Assembly: GCF_001577365.1 (NCBI RefSeq)
Contig: NZ_CP014513.1
Coordinates: forward strand, 3,844,001-3,908,000
From: Frondihabitans sp. PAMC 28766
Lineage (GTDB): Bacteria; Actinomycetota; Actinomycetes; Actinomycetales; Microbacteriaceae
Reading direction: 5' to 3'
Length of the DNA: 64,000 nucleotides
Part shown: positions 1 to 9,589 of the stretch, piece by piece
How positions within the stretch are numbered: the first letter of the stretch is position 1
How the letters are laid out: every line of letters starts with the position of its first letter
Notes under the pieces: model-generated
What the model saw: only the letters and a program-made list of their open reading frames with translations
Database searches by the model: none
Told to the model about the DNA's origin: nothing
Translations under genes and position numbers: made by a program

Positions 1-738
<738 letters not shown>

Positions 739-760
739 CCGGGCGAGCCCGGATCCTGCC

Positions 761-1335
761 ATGAAGCCCTTCGCGCTCGAGTCCGACCGCCTGCGTCTCG
801 AGGCGCCCCGCACAGCCGACATCGGCGCGATCTACGACGCGTGCCAAGACGCCGAAGTGCAGAAGTACACGACCGTGCCCGTGCCGTACACCTTCCAGGA
901 CGCCCAGTTCTTCGTCTCGCAGGTCGTCGAGCGGGTTGGACGACGGGCCGCGAGTACACCTGGGGGCTCCGCCTGCCCGGAGCCGGCCTGCTGGTCGGCG
1001 TCATCAGCATCCGCCTGATGCACCACGACATCGGCTTCTGGGCCGCGCCCGATGTCCGCGGGCTCGGCCTCACGACCGAGGCGGTGCGTCTCGTGGCCGA
1101 CTGGGCGTTCGACGAGGGTCTCGACGACGTGCTGTGGGAGGGGTATGTCGGCAACCTCGGCTCGGCCGGAGTCGCCCGTCGCGCCGGATTCACCTACACC
1201 GGCACCGGGCCGGGGCTGCAGCCCGACCGCGACCGAGGGCATCCTGCCTGCTGGAAGGGTCGTCTCGGCCGCGACGACGATCGCGAGCCCAAACCGAACT
1301 GGCCGACCGAGGGGTCGTCACGTCACGCCATGTAA
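761..1335 (+). pseudogene. GNAT family N-acetyltransferase (RimJ/RimL-like), frameshifted as given
   Basis: Probable acetyl-CoA-dependent N-acetyltransferase of the RimJ type; substrate unknown. The N-terminal half (ATG 761, starting MKPFALESDRLRLEAP) is read in one frame to about base 932. The C-terminal half (GWTTGREYTWGLR, then GFWAAPDVRGLGLTTEAV, the acetyl-CoA-binding A motif) is read in another frame to the stop at 1335. Adding one G to the GGG run at 933-935 joins the halves into a normal protein of about 190 residues. As given, the first frame runs into a nonsense tail ending at 1018. It may be a sequencing deletion or a real frameshift. It sits between trpS and ribD with little spacing. 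Confidence 0.75.
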
Positions 1336-1474
1336 GAAGTTCATTTCGCCAGTCGCGCGGAATACTGCCCTGGTGCCCGCGTTGGTTATGGTCGAAGAAG
1401 CGACGATGCTTCTCGAGATTCTCGTCAGACGCCGACGAACCCGAAACTCCCTTCTCACCCCGATTGAGGCCTCC

Positions 1475-2521
1475 GTGAGCACGACCGCAGCCCCCGCTTC
1501 CGCGCAGCTGCAGCACGCCATGCGCCGGGCACTCACCCTCGCTGCCAACGGCCCCGCCCGCGGCCCGCACGCGCGGGTCGGCTGCGTGCTGCTCGACGCC
1601 CACGGCGAGGTCGTGGCCGAGGGCTGGCACCGCGGCGCCGGCACCGCCCACGCCGAGGTCGACGCCCTGTCGCACCTCGCCCCGGGCGAGGCCGCCGGGC
1701 TCACCGCCGTCGTCACCCTCGAGCCGTGCAACCACTGGGGCCGGACGGGCCCGTGCAGCGAAGCCCTCGTCGAAGCCGGGATCGGGCGCGTGGTCTTCTC
1801 GGTCGAAGACCCGGGCGAGCACTCCGGGGGCGGCAAAGAGCGCCTGCGCGACGCCGGCATCCCCGTCGAGGAGGGCCTGCTGGCCGACGAGGTCGAGGAG
1901 TTCATGCGCCGCTGGCTCGTCGCCGCTCGGTTGCAGCGCCCGTTCGTCACGGTCAAGTGGGCGTCGACGCTCGACGGCCGTGCCGCGGCCGACGACGGCA
2001 CCAGCCAGTGGATCACGGGTGCCGCCGCGCGCCAGCACGTGCACGAGCAGCGAGCCGCGCACGACGCCATCCTCGTGGGCACGGGCACTCTCCTTGCCGA
2101 CGACCCGTCTCTGACGGCGCGGGGCGACGGCGGAGAGCTGCTCGCCGACCAGCCGGTGCCTGTGGTCGTGGGCGAACGCGCAGTGCCCGAAGGGTCTCGC
2201 ATCCTGCAGCACCCGCACCCGCTGATCGAAGAGCGAACGCGCGACCTCAGCGCCGTGCTCGCCGATCTGTTCGCCCGAGAGATCCGGAGTGTGTTCGTGG
2301 AGGGCGGGCCTACCATCGCCTCCGAGTTCATCCGCCGCGGTCTCGTCGACGACTATTTGATCTACCTCGCCCCGACCCTGGTGGGCGGATCACGACTCGC
2401 CCTCGGCGACATCGGGGTCGAGACACTCGACGAAGCACGCCGCCTGCGCGTGACCGCCGTCACCCCCCTCGGTGACGATCTCGCGATCGTCGCCCGCAAT
2501 CAGAGCGGGAGCTCCTCATGA
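1475..2521 (+). CDS. ribD: Bifunctional riboflavin biosynthesis deaminase/reductase RibD
   Basis: Performs steps two and three of riboflavin synthesis: deamination of the pyrimidinone made by GTP cyclohydrolase II, then NADPH-dependent reduction of the ribosyl side chain. The N-terminal deaminase domain shows the zinc site HAE at residues 59-61 and PCNHWGRTGPC at 84-94. The C-terminal reductase domain follows from about residue 145 (VKWASTLDGR, then VFVEGGPTIASEF). GTG 1475 is chosen because a GAGG element lies just upstream and it gives 348 residues, normal for RibD. The frame is open further upstream and ATG 1520 is an alternative. Its stop overlaps the ribA start by four bases. I see no FMN riboswitch in the 139 bases upstream. 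Confidence 0.93.
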   Translation: MSTTAAPASAQLQHAMRRALTLAANGPARGPHARVGCVLLDAHGEVVAEGWHRGAGTAHAEVDALSHLAPGEAAGLTAVVTLEPCNHWGRTGPCSEALVEAGIGRVVFSVEDPGEHSGGGKERLRDAGIPVEEGLLADEVEEFMRRWLVAARLQRPFVTVKWASTLDGRAAADDGTSQWITGAAARQHVHEQRAAHDAILVGTGTLLADDPSLTARGDGGELLADQPVPVVVGERAVPEGSRILQHPHPLIEERTRDLSAVLADLFAREIRSVFVEGGPTIASEFIRRGLVDDYLIYLAPTLVGGSRLALGDIGVETLDEARRLRVTAVTPLGDDLAIVARNQSGSSS

Positions 2522-3156
2522 CCGACACCCCAGCCGTGCGCCCGCAAGTCACCTTCGAGGTGGAGACCACCGTCCCCACCACCCACGGCACCTTCCGTAT
2601 GCGCGCCTACCGCGACCTCGACACCGGGGCCGACCACATCGCGATCGTCGCGGGCGACCCCGTCGACGGCACCCTCGTCCGCGTCCACTCGGAGTGCCTC
2701 ACCGGCGAGGCCTTCGGGTCGCTCAAGTGCGAGTGCGGGCCGCAGCTCGACGCCGCGCTCGATACGATCCACAACCACGGTGGCGTCGTCATCTACCTGC
2801 GCGGCCACGAGGGCCGCGGCATCGGCCTGATCAACAAGCTGCGTGCCTACAAGCTGCAGGAGGAGGGGCTCGACACCCTCGACGCGAACCTCGCCCTGGG
2901 TCTGCCGGCCGACAGCCGAGAGTACGGCGCGGCCGCCGACATCCTGCGGGATCTCGGCATCGCGTCGATCCGGCTGCTCAGCAACAACCCCGACAAGCAG
3001 GATCAGCTCACCGCGCACGACATCGAGGTGACCGAGATGGTGCCCCTCGTGGTCGGCGTCGGCGCGTTCAACGAGTCGTACCTCGACACCAAGCGCGACC
3101 GCATGGGCCACCGGCTGCCCGGCCACCTCGACACCGGGTACGACCCTGTCGCGTAG
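2518..3156 (+). CDS. ribA: GTP cyclohydrolase II (stand-alone RibA)
   Basis: Opens the imidazole ring of GTP to give formate and the pyrimidine precursor of riboflavin. The 212-residue protein carries the zinc ligands C60, C71 and C73 (ECLTGEAFGSLKCECG) and the GTP-binding loop YLRGHEGRGIGL at 93-104. It corresponds only to the cyclohydrolase half of the common RibBA fusion; the dihydroxybutanone-phosphate synthase half is absent. It is translationally coupled to ribD by an ATGA overlap. Neither ribE nor ribH follows, so the rest of the pathway must lie elsewhere. Confidence 0.93.
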   Translation: MTDTPAVRPQVTFEVETTVPTTHGTFRMRAYRDLDTGADHIAIVAGDPVDGTLVRVHSECLTGEAFGSLKCECGPQLDAALDTIHNHGGVVIYLRGHEGRGIGLINKLRAYKLQEEGLDTLDANLALGLPADSREYGAAADILRDLGIASIRLLSNNPDKQDQLTAHDIEVTEMVPLVVGVGAFNESYLDTKRDRMGHRLPGHLDTGYDPVA

Positions 3157-3167
3157 TGCGTTCTCAA

Positions 3168-3197
3168 GGCTCGTTCACGACAGCTGTCGGGCGAGCC
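3168..3197. other. Nested inverted repeat after ribA (possible terminator or operator)
   Basis: Outer arms GGCTCG (3168-3173) and CGAGCC (3192-3197) enclose the perfect 10-base palindrome GACAGCTGTC (3179-3188). There is no T run, so it is not a classic intrinsic terminator. It lies 11 bases after the ribA stop. Confidence 0.4.
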
Positions 3198-3200
3198 GAA

Positions 3201-3215
3201 ATGTTGCTGTAACAT
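3201..3215. promoter_or_regulatory. Inverted repeat ATGTT-N5-AACAT, possible operator/-10 region for the MHS transporter
   Basis: A perfect five-base inverted repeat with a five-base spacer lies about 170 bases before the transporter gene. Its right half includes TAACAT, which fits an actinobacterial -10 (TANNNT). No convincing -35 is seen. The rest of the 3157-3383 gap holds a further stem near 3260-3290 and no ORF. Confidence 0.3.
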
Positions 3216-3383
3216 AGTCGACAGGTCGTCACAAACGATCGCCCACTTCCCGGTGGCGATGATGCGCGGGAGTCCTCCGCATCACCGTGCGCCGTCTCCC
3301 GTTCGCGTCTCCCCCAGCATCTGCTCCACCCGCCCGGCTTCTGTCGGCAGGCGTCGAGCGCCTTTGTCCGGAGACCCCCTCTC

Positions 3384-4790
3384 ATGTCAGCCAGCACCGT
3401 GACGGCCCCGCCGTCGACCAACCCGGCCCCCGTCAACTCGAGAGCTCGCGTGATCGTCGCGAGCCTCATCGGCACCTCGATCGAGTTCTACGACTTCTAC
3501 GCGTACGCGACGGCCGCCGTCCTCGTCTTCCCGACGCTCTTCTTCGCGAACTCCGACCCGACCGTCGCTCTCCTCGCCTCGTTCGCGGTGTTCGGTGTCG
3601 CCTTCGTCGCCCGCCCCATCGGCTCGATCGTCTTCGGCCACTTCGGCGACCGCATCGGCCGCAAGAACACGCTGATCGCGTCGCTCCTCACCATGGGCAT
3701 CGCGACCGTGCTGATCGGCGTCCTGCCGGGGGCGACGACGTCAGGATGGCACACGCTCGCGCCGACCCTGCTGGTCATCCTCCGCTTCGCCCAGGGCTTC
3801 GGCCTCGGCGGCGAGTGGTCGGGCGCGGCACTGCTCGCGACCGAGAACGCCCCCGCCAAGAAGCGTGCGATCTACGGCACCTTCCCGCAGCTGGGCGCCC
3901 CGATCGGGTTCATGATCGCCAACGGTCTCTTCCTGATCCTCAACGTGACCATGTCGACGGCGTCGTTCGCCGCGTGGGGCTGGCGCATCCCCTTCCTCGG
4001 CAGCGCCGTGCTCGTGATCATCGGGCTCTACGCCCGCTTCAAGCTGGTCGAGACGCCCGCGTTCACCAAGGTCGTCGAGACCGGCAACGTGTCGAAGCTG
4101 CCGCTCGGGCGCGTCTTCCGCACCTCGTGGCGCCAGCTGATCCTCGGTACGTTCATCATGCTGGCGACCTACACGCTGTTCTACCTGATGACCACGTTCA
4201 CGCTGACCTACGGCACGACCGCCTCGTCGGCGAAGTCCGCTGCAGCCGCCGCGAAGGCCGCAGGGAAGCCGTTCGCCGCCTCCGCCTTCGTGCCGGGCCT
4301 CGGCTACACGCGCGAGAACTTCCTGCTGATGCTGATCGTGGGCGTGGCGTTCTTCGGCATCTTCACACTCGTGTCGGGGCCGCTGGCCGAGCGTTTCGGG
4401 CGCCGGCGACTGCTGATCGCGGTGACCGCCGGGATCCTGGTCTTCGGATTCCTGTTCGCGCCGCTCTTCAGCGCCGGGTTCGCCGGTGCGCAGGGGCTGC
4501 TGATCATCGGCTTCATCCTGATGGGGCTGACCTTCGGGCCGATGGGCGCCGTGCTGCCCGAGCTCTTCCCGGCGAACGTCCGCTACACCGGCTCGGCCAT
4601 CAGCTACAACTTCTCGAGCATCCTCGGCGCCGCGGTCGCTCCGTTCATCGCGGTCGCCCTGTGGCAGGCCGCCCACGGCAGCACCTGGCAGGTCGGGCTC
4701 TACCTCTCGGCCATGGCCGTGATCACTCTGGTGGCGCTGATCCTGAGCCGCGAGACCCGCGACGTCGACTACTCGAGCAACCTGAACTAG
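3384..4790 (+). CDS. MFS transporter, metabolite:H+ symporter (MHS) family
   Basis: A 468-residue polytopic membrane protein of the major facilitator superfamily, probably importing an organic acid or zwitterion with protons. The MFS signature after helix 2 reads GHFGDRIGRKNTL at about 85-97. The N-terminal stretch TSIEFYDFYAYATAA is typical of the MHS group (ProP, KgtP, ShiA relatives). About 12 hydrophobic helices are visible. An alanine/lysine-rich insert at about residues 285-305 lies in a loop in the C-terminal half. Substrate cannot be read from sequence. It follows ribA after 227 bases and so probably has its own promoter; a direct role in riboflavin transport is not supported. Confidence 0.88.
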   Translation: MSASTVTAPPSTNPAPVNSRARVIVASLIGTSIEFYDFYAYATAAVLVFPTLFFANSDPTVALLASFAVFGVAFVARPIGSIVFGHFGDRIGRKNTLIASLLTMGIATVLIGVLPGATTSGWHTLAPTLLVILRFAQGFGLGGEWSGAALLATENAPAKKRAIYGTFPQLGAPIGFMIANGLFLILNVTMSTASFAAWGWRIPFLGSAVLVIIGLYARFKLVETPAFTKVVETGNVSKLPLGRVFRTSWRQLILGTFIMLATYTLFYLMTTFTLTYGTTASSAKSAAAAAKAAGKPFAASAFVPGLGYTRENFLLMLIVGVAFFGIFTLVSGPLAERFGRRRLLIAVTAGILVFGFLFAPLFSAGFAGAQGLLIIGFILMGLTFGPMGAVLPELFPANVRYTGSAISYNFSSILGAAVAPFIAVALWQAAHGSTWQVGLYLSAMAVITLVALILSRETRDVDYSSNLN

Positions 4791-4898
4791 CGGGTTCGCC
4801 CGCACCTCACCCACGCCCTCGGCGCCTGTTCTCCACAGGCGTTCGAGGGCGTCGTCGAGCGCGCGTAAAATCGCTGTCACGCGACTCGAAAGGCGTCC

Positions 4899-7043
4899 AT
4901 GAGCTCCGACACCACAACCCGGCCGGCCCCCTCCGATCCCGGTTCTTCTGGCGGCCCCGGCGCGTCTGCCGACGGGCTTGGTGGCGCAGGCGGGAAAGGC
5001 GGCGCCGGGCGCTCGGGGCGTACTTGTCGGGGTCGCGCGGGTCGCGCCAAGCGGCAGCGCCCTCCCCGCCTCGACAAGAACGGCCGCCCCATCCCCGAAG
5101 GGCCGCGCGCGAAGTTCACCCAGCTGCTGCCGTACCTCTTCGAGCACAAGAAGATGCTCGTCGTCATCATCGCCCTCAGCATCCTCGGCGCCGCCGCGTC
5201 GCTCGCCCAGCCGCTGCTCGTCAGCCAGGTGATCGGCCTCGTGCAGAAGAACAAGCCGCTCGGCATGATCGTCGTCGCCCTGGTCGCCCTGGTGATCATC
5301 TCGGGCCTCCTCAGCGGCTTCCAGCACTACCTGCTGCAGCGCACGGGCGAGGCCGTGGTGCTCTCGAGCCGACGCCGCCTGGTCTCGCGGATGCTGCACC
5401 TGCCCATCCACGAGTTCGACTCGCGCCGCACCGGCGACCTCGTGTCGCGCGTCGGCTCGGACACCACGCTGCTGCGAGCCGTCCTCACCCAGGGCCTCGT
5501 CGACGCGATCGGCGGCTCGCTCACCTTCGTCGGCGCCATCGTCGGCATGGCGATCATCGACCCGGTGCTGCTCGGCCTGACCGTGCTCGTCGTCGCCATC
5601 TCGGTCGTCGTCGTCGTCAGCCTGTCGCGCAGGATCCGGGTCGCCAGCCAGCGCGCGCAGCGCAAGGTCGGCGACCTCACCGCGGCCGTCGAGCGTGCCA
5701 TCTCGTCCATCCGCACGGTGCGCGCATCGGGTGCCACCGAGCGCGAGATCCGGGCGATCGACGTCGACTCCGAAGGCGCCTACGACCGCGGCCTCGAGGT
5801 CGCCAGCGCCTCGGCCGTCGTCGTGCCGATCGCCAGCGTCGCGATGCAGGTGTCGTTCCTCGTCGTGCTCGGCGTCGGCGGCTTCCGCGTCGCCAGCGGC
5901 GCCGACACCATCGCGCAGCTCGTCTCGTTCATCCTCTTCTTGTTCCTCATGATCATGCCGCTCGGCAGCGCGTTCGGCGCCGTGACCAGTGTCAACTCCG
6001 CGCTCGGCGCCCTCGGGCGCATCGAGGAGATCATCGGGCTGCCGGGCGAGACCGCTGCGGATGCCGAGATCGCCGGGCGGCTCGCCAGTGCCACCACGAC
6101 CGCCAGTGCCACCACGACCGCCGGTGCGGCCTCGTCTGCCGGTGCCCCCTCGCAGGGCGGTGCCCCCTCGCCGGGCGAGTCGTCGTCGCCGGCCCGAGCG
6201 TCGGATCCTGCGCTCGCATCGGCTGCCGAAGACGATGTCGCCGACGCGATGATCCGCTTCGACGACGTGGCGTTCGCCTACCCGGCGGCACCCCCCGTCG
6301 ACAGCTGGAATCTGTCGCCGCTCGACGCCGAGGCGCTGAAGGCCCGCGAAGACACTGCCGACCTCACCGTGCTGCGGGGCGTCAGCTTCACCGCGCGGCG
6401 CGGGCAGCGCACCGCCCTCGTCGGCCCCTCGGGGGCCGGCAAGTCGACGATCCTGGCGCTCATCGAGCGTTTCTACGACGCCGACTCCGGCGTCGTCAGC
6501 ATCGGCGGCACCGACATCCGCGCCCTGGACCGCGCCGAGCTGCGGGCGCAGATCGGCTACGTCGAGCAGGACGCCCCCGTGCTGGCCGGCACGATTCGCG
6601 ACAACCTCGTGCTCTCGAGCCCCGACTCCACCGACGACGACTGCCGTCACGTACTCGAGGCGGTCAACCTCACTGCCGTGGTCGAGCGCGGCGCCCACGG
6701 CCTCGACACCCAGGTCGGCGAAGACGGCGTGCTGCTCTCGGGCGGTGAGAAGCAGCGGCTCGCGATCGCGCGCACCCTGCTGGCCGCCCCGCCGATCCTG
6801 CTGCTCGACGAGTCGACGTCGTCGCTCGACGGTATCAACGAGCAGCGCCTCCGCGAGGCCATCGACGCCGTGGCCGAGAACCGCACCCTCATCGTGATCG
6901 CGCACCGCCTCTCGACCGTGGTCGACTCCGACCAGATCGTGGTGCTCGAAGGCGGCCAGGTGGTCGGTGTCGGCACGCACTCCGAGCTGGTCGTGTCGAC
7001 GCCGCTGTACAAGGATCTGGCGAAGCACCAGCTGCTCGTGTAG
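4899..7043 (+). CDS. ABC exporter, fused transmembrane and ATPase domains
   Basis: Half-transporter of the exporter (MsbA/MDR-like) class, expected to work as a homodimer in the membrane. The 714 residues hold a low-complexity Gly/Ser/Arg-rich N-terminus (1-60), a six-helix membrane domain (about 75-370), a linker, and a nucleotide-binding domain with Walker A GPSGAGKST (about 509-517), signature LSGGEKQ (about 614-620), Walker B ILLLDES and the H-loop IAHRLS. The linker at about 391-430 is lengthened by short tandem repeats (SATTTA units, then GAPS units; DNA repeat near 6085-6185), which suggests slippage expansion. Substrate unknown. Apparently monocistronic. Confidence 0.9.
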   Translation: MSSDTTTRPAPSDPGSSGGPGASADGLGGAGGKGGAGRSGRTCRGRAGRAKRQRPPRLDKNGRPIPEGPRAKFTQLLPYLFEHKKMLVVIIALSILGAAASLAQPLLVSQVIGLVQKNKPLGMIVVALVALVIISGLLSGFQHYLLQRTGEAVVLSSRRRLVSRMLHLPIHEFDSRRTGDLVSRVGSDTTLLRAVLTQGLVDAIGGSLTFVGAIVGMAIIDPVLLGLTVLVVAISVVVVVSLSRRIRVASQRAQRKVGDLTAAVERAISSIRTVRASGATEREIRAIDVDSEGAYDRGLEVASASAVVVPIASVAMQVSFLVVLGVGGFRVASGADTIAQLVSFILFLFLMIMPLGSAFGAVTSVNSALGALGRIEEIIGLPGETAADAEIAGRLASATTTASATTTAGAASSAGAPSQGGAPSPGESSSPARASDPALASAAEDDVADAMIRFDDVAFAYPAAPPVDSWNLSPLDAEALKAREDTADLTVLRGVSFTARRGQRTALVGPSGAGKSTILALIERFYDADSGVVSIGGTDIRALDRAELRAQIGYVEQDAPVLAGTIRDNLVLSSPDSTDDDCRHVLEAVNLTAVVERGAHGLDTQVGEDGVLLSGGEKQRLAIARTLLAAPPILLLDESTSSLDGINEQRLREAIDAVAENRTLIVIAHRLSTVVDSDQIVVLEGGQVVGVGTHSELVVSTPLYKDLAKHQLLV

Positions 7044-7302
7044 CTGCCGCAGTGCGCGGGTCGAGTCGGTCGCCCGGCGGCCCGTCCAGCCACGGCCGTG
7101 CCGCTTCGCCGAACCACGTTTCGGGCACCGCGCCCCGGTTGGACGTGGCGCGACGACGCAAACGTGGCGCGAAGGCGGCTGCCGGGCCGAACCGCCATCC
7201 GCTGGGCAAGTCCGGTCGATTTCGGCCAGAACGGAACGTCTAAACCGCCCGTTTTGCACGAGAGCGACCGGAGTCGGGGCCGACGACGGGCGACGGCCCG
7301 GC
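7044..7302. other. Intergenic region between convergent genes, no feature recognised
   Basis: 259 bases between the ABC exporter stop and the nicotinamidase stop. I see only weak GC-rich stems here and no reading frame with coding character. Confidence 0.5.
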
Positions 7303-7890
7303 TCAGGCGGGGTCGCTCGGCTCGACGCGAACGCCGGCGGCACGCAGCTCGTCGAGTGCCGTCGCGCTGGCCTCGGGCGAGACGCCGGCGACCAGATCGG
7401 AGAGCACCCGTACCCGGAGGCCGCCGTGCACGGCGTCGAGAGCGGTGGCCCGCACGCAGTGGTCGGTCGCGATGCCGACGACGTCGACCTCGTCGATGCC
7501 GGCCGTTCTCAAAGCATCCGCCGGAGTCCGCCCGTCGTCGGTCAGGCCCTCGAACAGTGAGTAGGCGGGCTCGCCGTGGCCTTTCTTGACGTTGACGTCG
7601 ATCGCATCGACCGCGAGTGCGGGGTGGTACGCGGCCCCCGGCGTGCCCTCGACGCAATGCACGGGCCACGACGTGACGTAGTCAGGATCCGACATGGTCG
7701 CGAAGTGCCCGCCGTTGTCGCCTGTCTGGGCGTGCCAGTCGCGCGACGCCATCACAAGCGCGTACGTGCCAGCCGATGCCTGCAGAAGCGACGTGACACC
7801 CGAGGCGATGGCGGCCCCGCCGTCGACGCCGAGCGCGCCGCCCTCGGTGAAGTCGTTCTGCACGTCGACGATCAGCAGGCCACGGGTCAT
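7303..7890 (-). CDS. pncA: Nicotinamidase / pyrazinamidase
   Basis: Hydrolyses nicotinamide to nicotinate plus ammonia for NAD salvage. The 195-residue isochorismatase-fold protein carries the triad: D9 in IVDVQNDF, a lysine in VKKGHGEP (102-103) and nucleophile C145 in ATDHCVRATA. Metal ligands are in SRDWH (D51, H53). Length and motif order match PncA of actinobacteria. It is the last gene of a minus-strand series; a repeat hairpin (7937-7996) separates it from the upstream carboxypeptidase gene, so it probably has its own promoter. Confidence 0.93.
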   Translation of the reverse strand: MTRGLLIVDVQNDFTEGGALGVDGGAAIASGVTSLLQASAGTYALVMASRDWHAQTGDNGGHFATMSDPDYVTSWPVHCVEGTPGAAYHPALAVDAIDVNVKKGHGEPAYSLFEGLTDDGRTPADALRTAGIDEVDVVGIATDHCVRATALDAVHGGLRVRVLSDLVAGVSPEASATALDELRAAGVRVEPSDPA

Positions 7891-7936
7891 GGCTCGATTC
7901 TGCCAGCCGCACCCCGAGGCCGCCTGGAGCCCCGAG

Positions 7937-7996
7937 CCTCACCTTTTCGGCCCGGCCGCTCGGGCAGGACGGTCAGAACGTGCCGAAATGGTAAGG
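7937..7996. terminator. Long-arm inverted repeat, copy 1 (probable terminator element)
   Basis: Left arm CCTCACCTTTTCGGC (7937-7951) pairs with right arm GCCGAAATGGTAAGG (7982-7996) at 13 of 15 positions across a 30-base GC-rich centre. The same arms recur, perfectly paired, at 26439-26500. It lies just after the stop of the minus-strand carboxypeptidase gene. Confidence 0.55.
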
Positions 7997-8019
7997 CCGG
8001 GGCGGACGCAGAGCCGGCC

Positions 8020-9510
8020 TCAGTTGTTCGAGAGGTTCGCCCCGCACGAGTAGACGGCGGTGGTCAGAGTGTCGAGCGCGGGCATGGCCGCAGCGGACAC
8101 GTTGCCGATCGCGTAGAAGGCGAACGTGAGCTTCGTGCCGTCTTTGGCATAGATGACGCCCCCGAGCGTGTACGCGCTGGCGATCCAACCGGTCTTGGCG
8201 TGCACGGCGCCGCGGGCGATGGCGTTCGCCCCGGTGAAGCGGGTGGCGAGGGTGCCGGTCTGGCCCGAGATCGGCAGTGCCTCGTAGAGGATGCCGAGGT
8301 TGGCGTTGCGGTTCAGCACCTGGATCATCAGCGCGGCTTCGAAGCTCGACGGCACGCCGTCGTTGAGGCTCTCGCCCGAGCCGTCGATGATCGTGAGCTT
8401 CGACGTGTCGAGGCCGTACGTCTTGGACAGGACGCTCTTGTAGACGGCGGTGAGCGACTTGGCCGAGCCGTCGGACCCTGATTTGAGTGACGACACGCGT
8501 GCCATCATCTCGGCGAGCGTGTTGTCGCTGACGGGAATCATCTGGGCGATGAGGGTCTTGATCGGCTGCGACTGCACGGTGGCGAGAACGGTCTTGTCGG
8601 TGTTCGTGACGCGAGTGATCTTCGCCGTCGATGCGCCCTGCACCCCGGCGGCTGCGAGAGCGGCCTGGAAGGCCGAACCCGCTCGGCCGACGGGGTCGGT
8701 GCTGCGCGGGCTGTCCTGGGCTGCCGGGTTGGCGCGGTCGCCGTCGACCATGAGCGGCACGATCAGCGGCTGGTACCCCTCGGTGCGCTCGGTGGCCGGC
8801 CAGCTGGGGTCGTAGGAGTCGGCGTTGTTCCACATCGACGAGTCGAGGTTGATGGTCGTGATCTTGTTCGACCCGAGCTTGGCTTTGACCGCCGCTGCGA
8901 GCGTGGCGAGCTTCGGGGCGCCCTGATAGACGCTCTCGGCGCCGACCGGCGTCGCGCTGAGCGTCGGGTCACCGCCGCCGACGAGGCTGATCGTGCCGCC
9001 GGTGGTCGGCCCCGCGACGGTCGTGGTGAAGCGGTAGTCGGGGCCGAGCACCGAGAGCGCGACGGCCGACGTCAGGGTCTTCATCACACTGCCCGTGCGG
9101 GCGGGGGTGCCGCCGTTGCGGTCGAACAGGGTCTGGCCCGTCGTGGCGTTGACGACAGTGCCCTCGAACGAGCCGAGGGCGGGCTGCGCGGCGGCCGCCG
9201 CGACCGAGCAGGTGCGGAGGGCGGTGGCCCCCGGAATGGCCGAGGGCACGGGGCGCGCCGCGGCCGTCGGGGTGGGCTTCGGGGTCGGCGACGAAGCGGT
9301 CGACGGCGCCGAAGAGACCGGAGCACCGGGCGCGACAGGCGCCGTTGACGAACCGGGCGCAGTGGCCGCCCCCGCCGCGAGCGCGCCGCCGCCGAAGAGC
9401 ACGACCGCGAGAGCCCCGCCCGTGATCAGCGAAGCGCGCTGGTGGCCGCGGATCCACGCACCGGCGCGGCCGAGAGCACCGGTGGCCGGGGTCTCGTCGT
9501 CAGAAGTCAT
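8020..9510 (-). CDS. dacB: D-alanyl-D-alanine carboxypeptidase, peptidase S13 (PBP4 type)
   Basis: Extracytoplasmic penicillin-binding protein that trims or cleaves peptidoglycan stem peptides. ATG 9510 gives 496 residues: a short cytoplasmic N-terminus, one membrane anchor or signal (about 27-50), a Pro/Ala/Ser/Thr-rich spacer (51-95), then the S13 catalytic domain. Catalytic motifs are SxxK as S141-V-M-K144, SxN as S328-D-N330 and K439-T-G. The domain stretch VGGGDPTL is also typical. Upstream in-frame codons exist, but they run through the start region of the neighbouring gene and lack domain character. Gene symbol by family analogy. Confidence 0.88.
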   Translation of the reverse strand: MTSDDETPATGALGRAGAWIRGHQRASLITGGALAVVLFGGGALAAGAATAPGSSTAPVAPGAPVSSAPSTASSPTPKPTPTAAARPVPSAIPGATALRTCSVAAAAAQPALGSFEGTVVNATTGQTLFDRNGGTPARTGSVMKTLTSAVALSVLGPDYRFTTTVAGPTTGGTISLVGGGDPTLSATPVGAESVYQGAPKLATLAAAVKAKLGSNKITTINLDSSMWNNADSYDPSWPATERTEGYQPLIVPLMVDGDRANPAAQDSPRSTDPVGRAGSAFQAALAAAGVQGASTAKITRVTNTDKTVLATVQSQPIKTLIAQMIPVSDNTLAEMMARVSSLKSGSDGSAKSLTAVYKSVLSKTYGLDTSKLTIIDGSGESLNDGVPSSFEAALMIQVLNRNANLGILYEALPISGQTGTLATRFTGANAIARGAVHAKTGWIASAYTLGGVIYAKDGTKLTFAFYAIGNVSAAAMPALDTLTTAVYSCGANLSNN

Positions 9511-9589
9511 CGCGATCATCTTACGAAACTCGAGCCCCGAGTCCATCCCACCCGTTCGGGCCTGTGGACGACCGGGGGCGGCTCGAATG

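Noticed and set aside
1336..1474. FMN riboswitch upstream of ribD
   Set aside because: The conserved RFN-element blocks are not found in this stretch.
3741..7343. A 1,200-codon minus-strand frame opposite the MHS and ABC genes
   Set aside because: It covers two well-supported plus-strand genes, and its Glu/Asp/Arg-rich product has no recognisable family.
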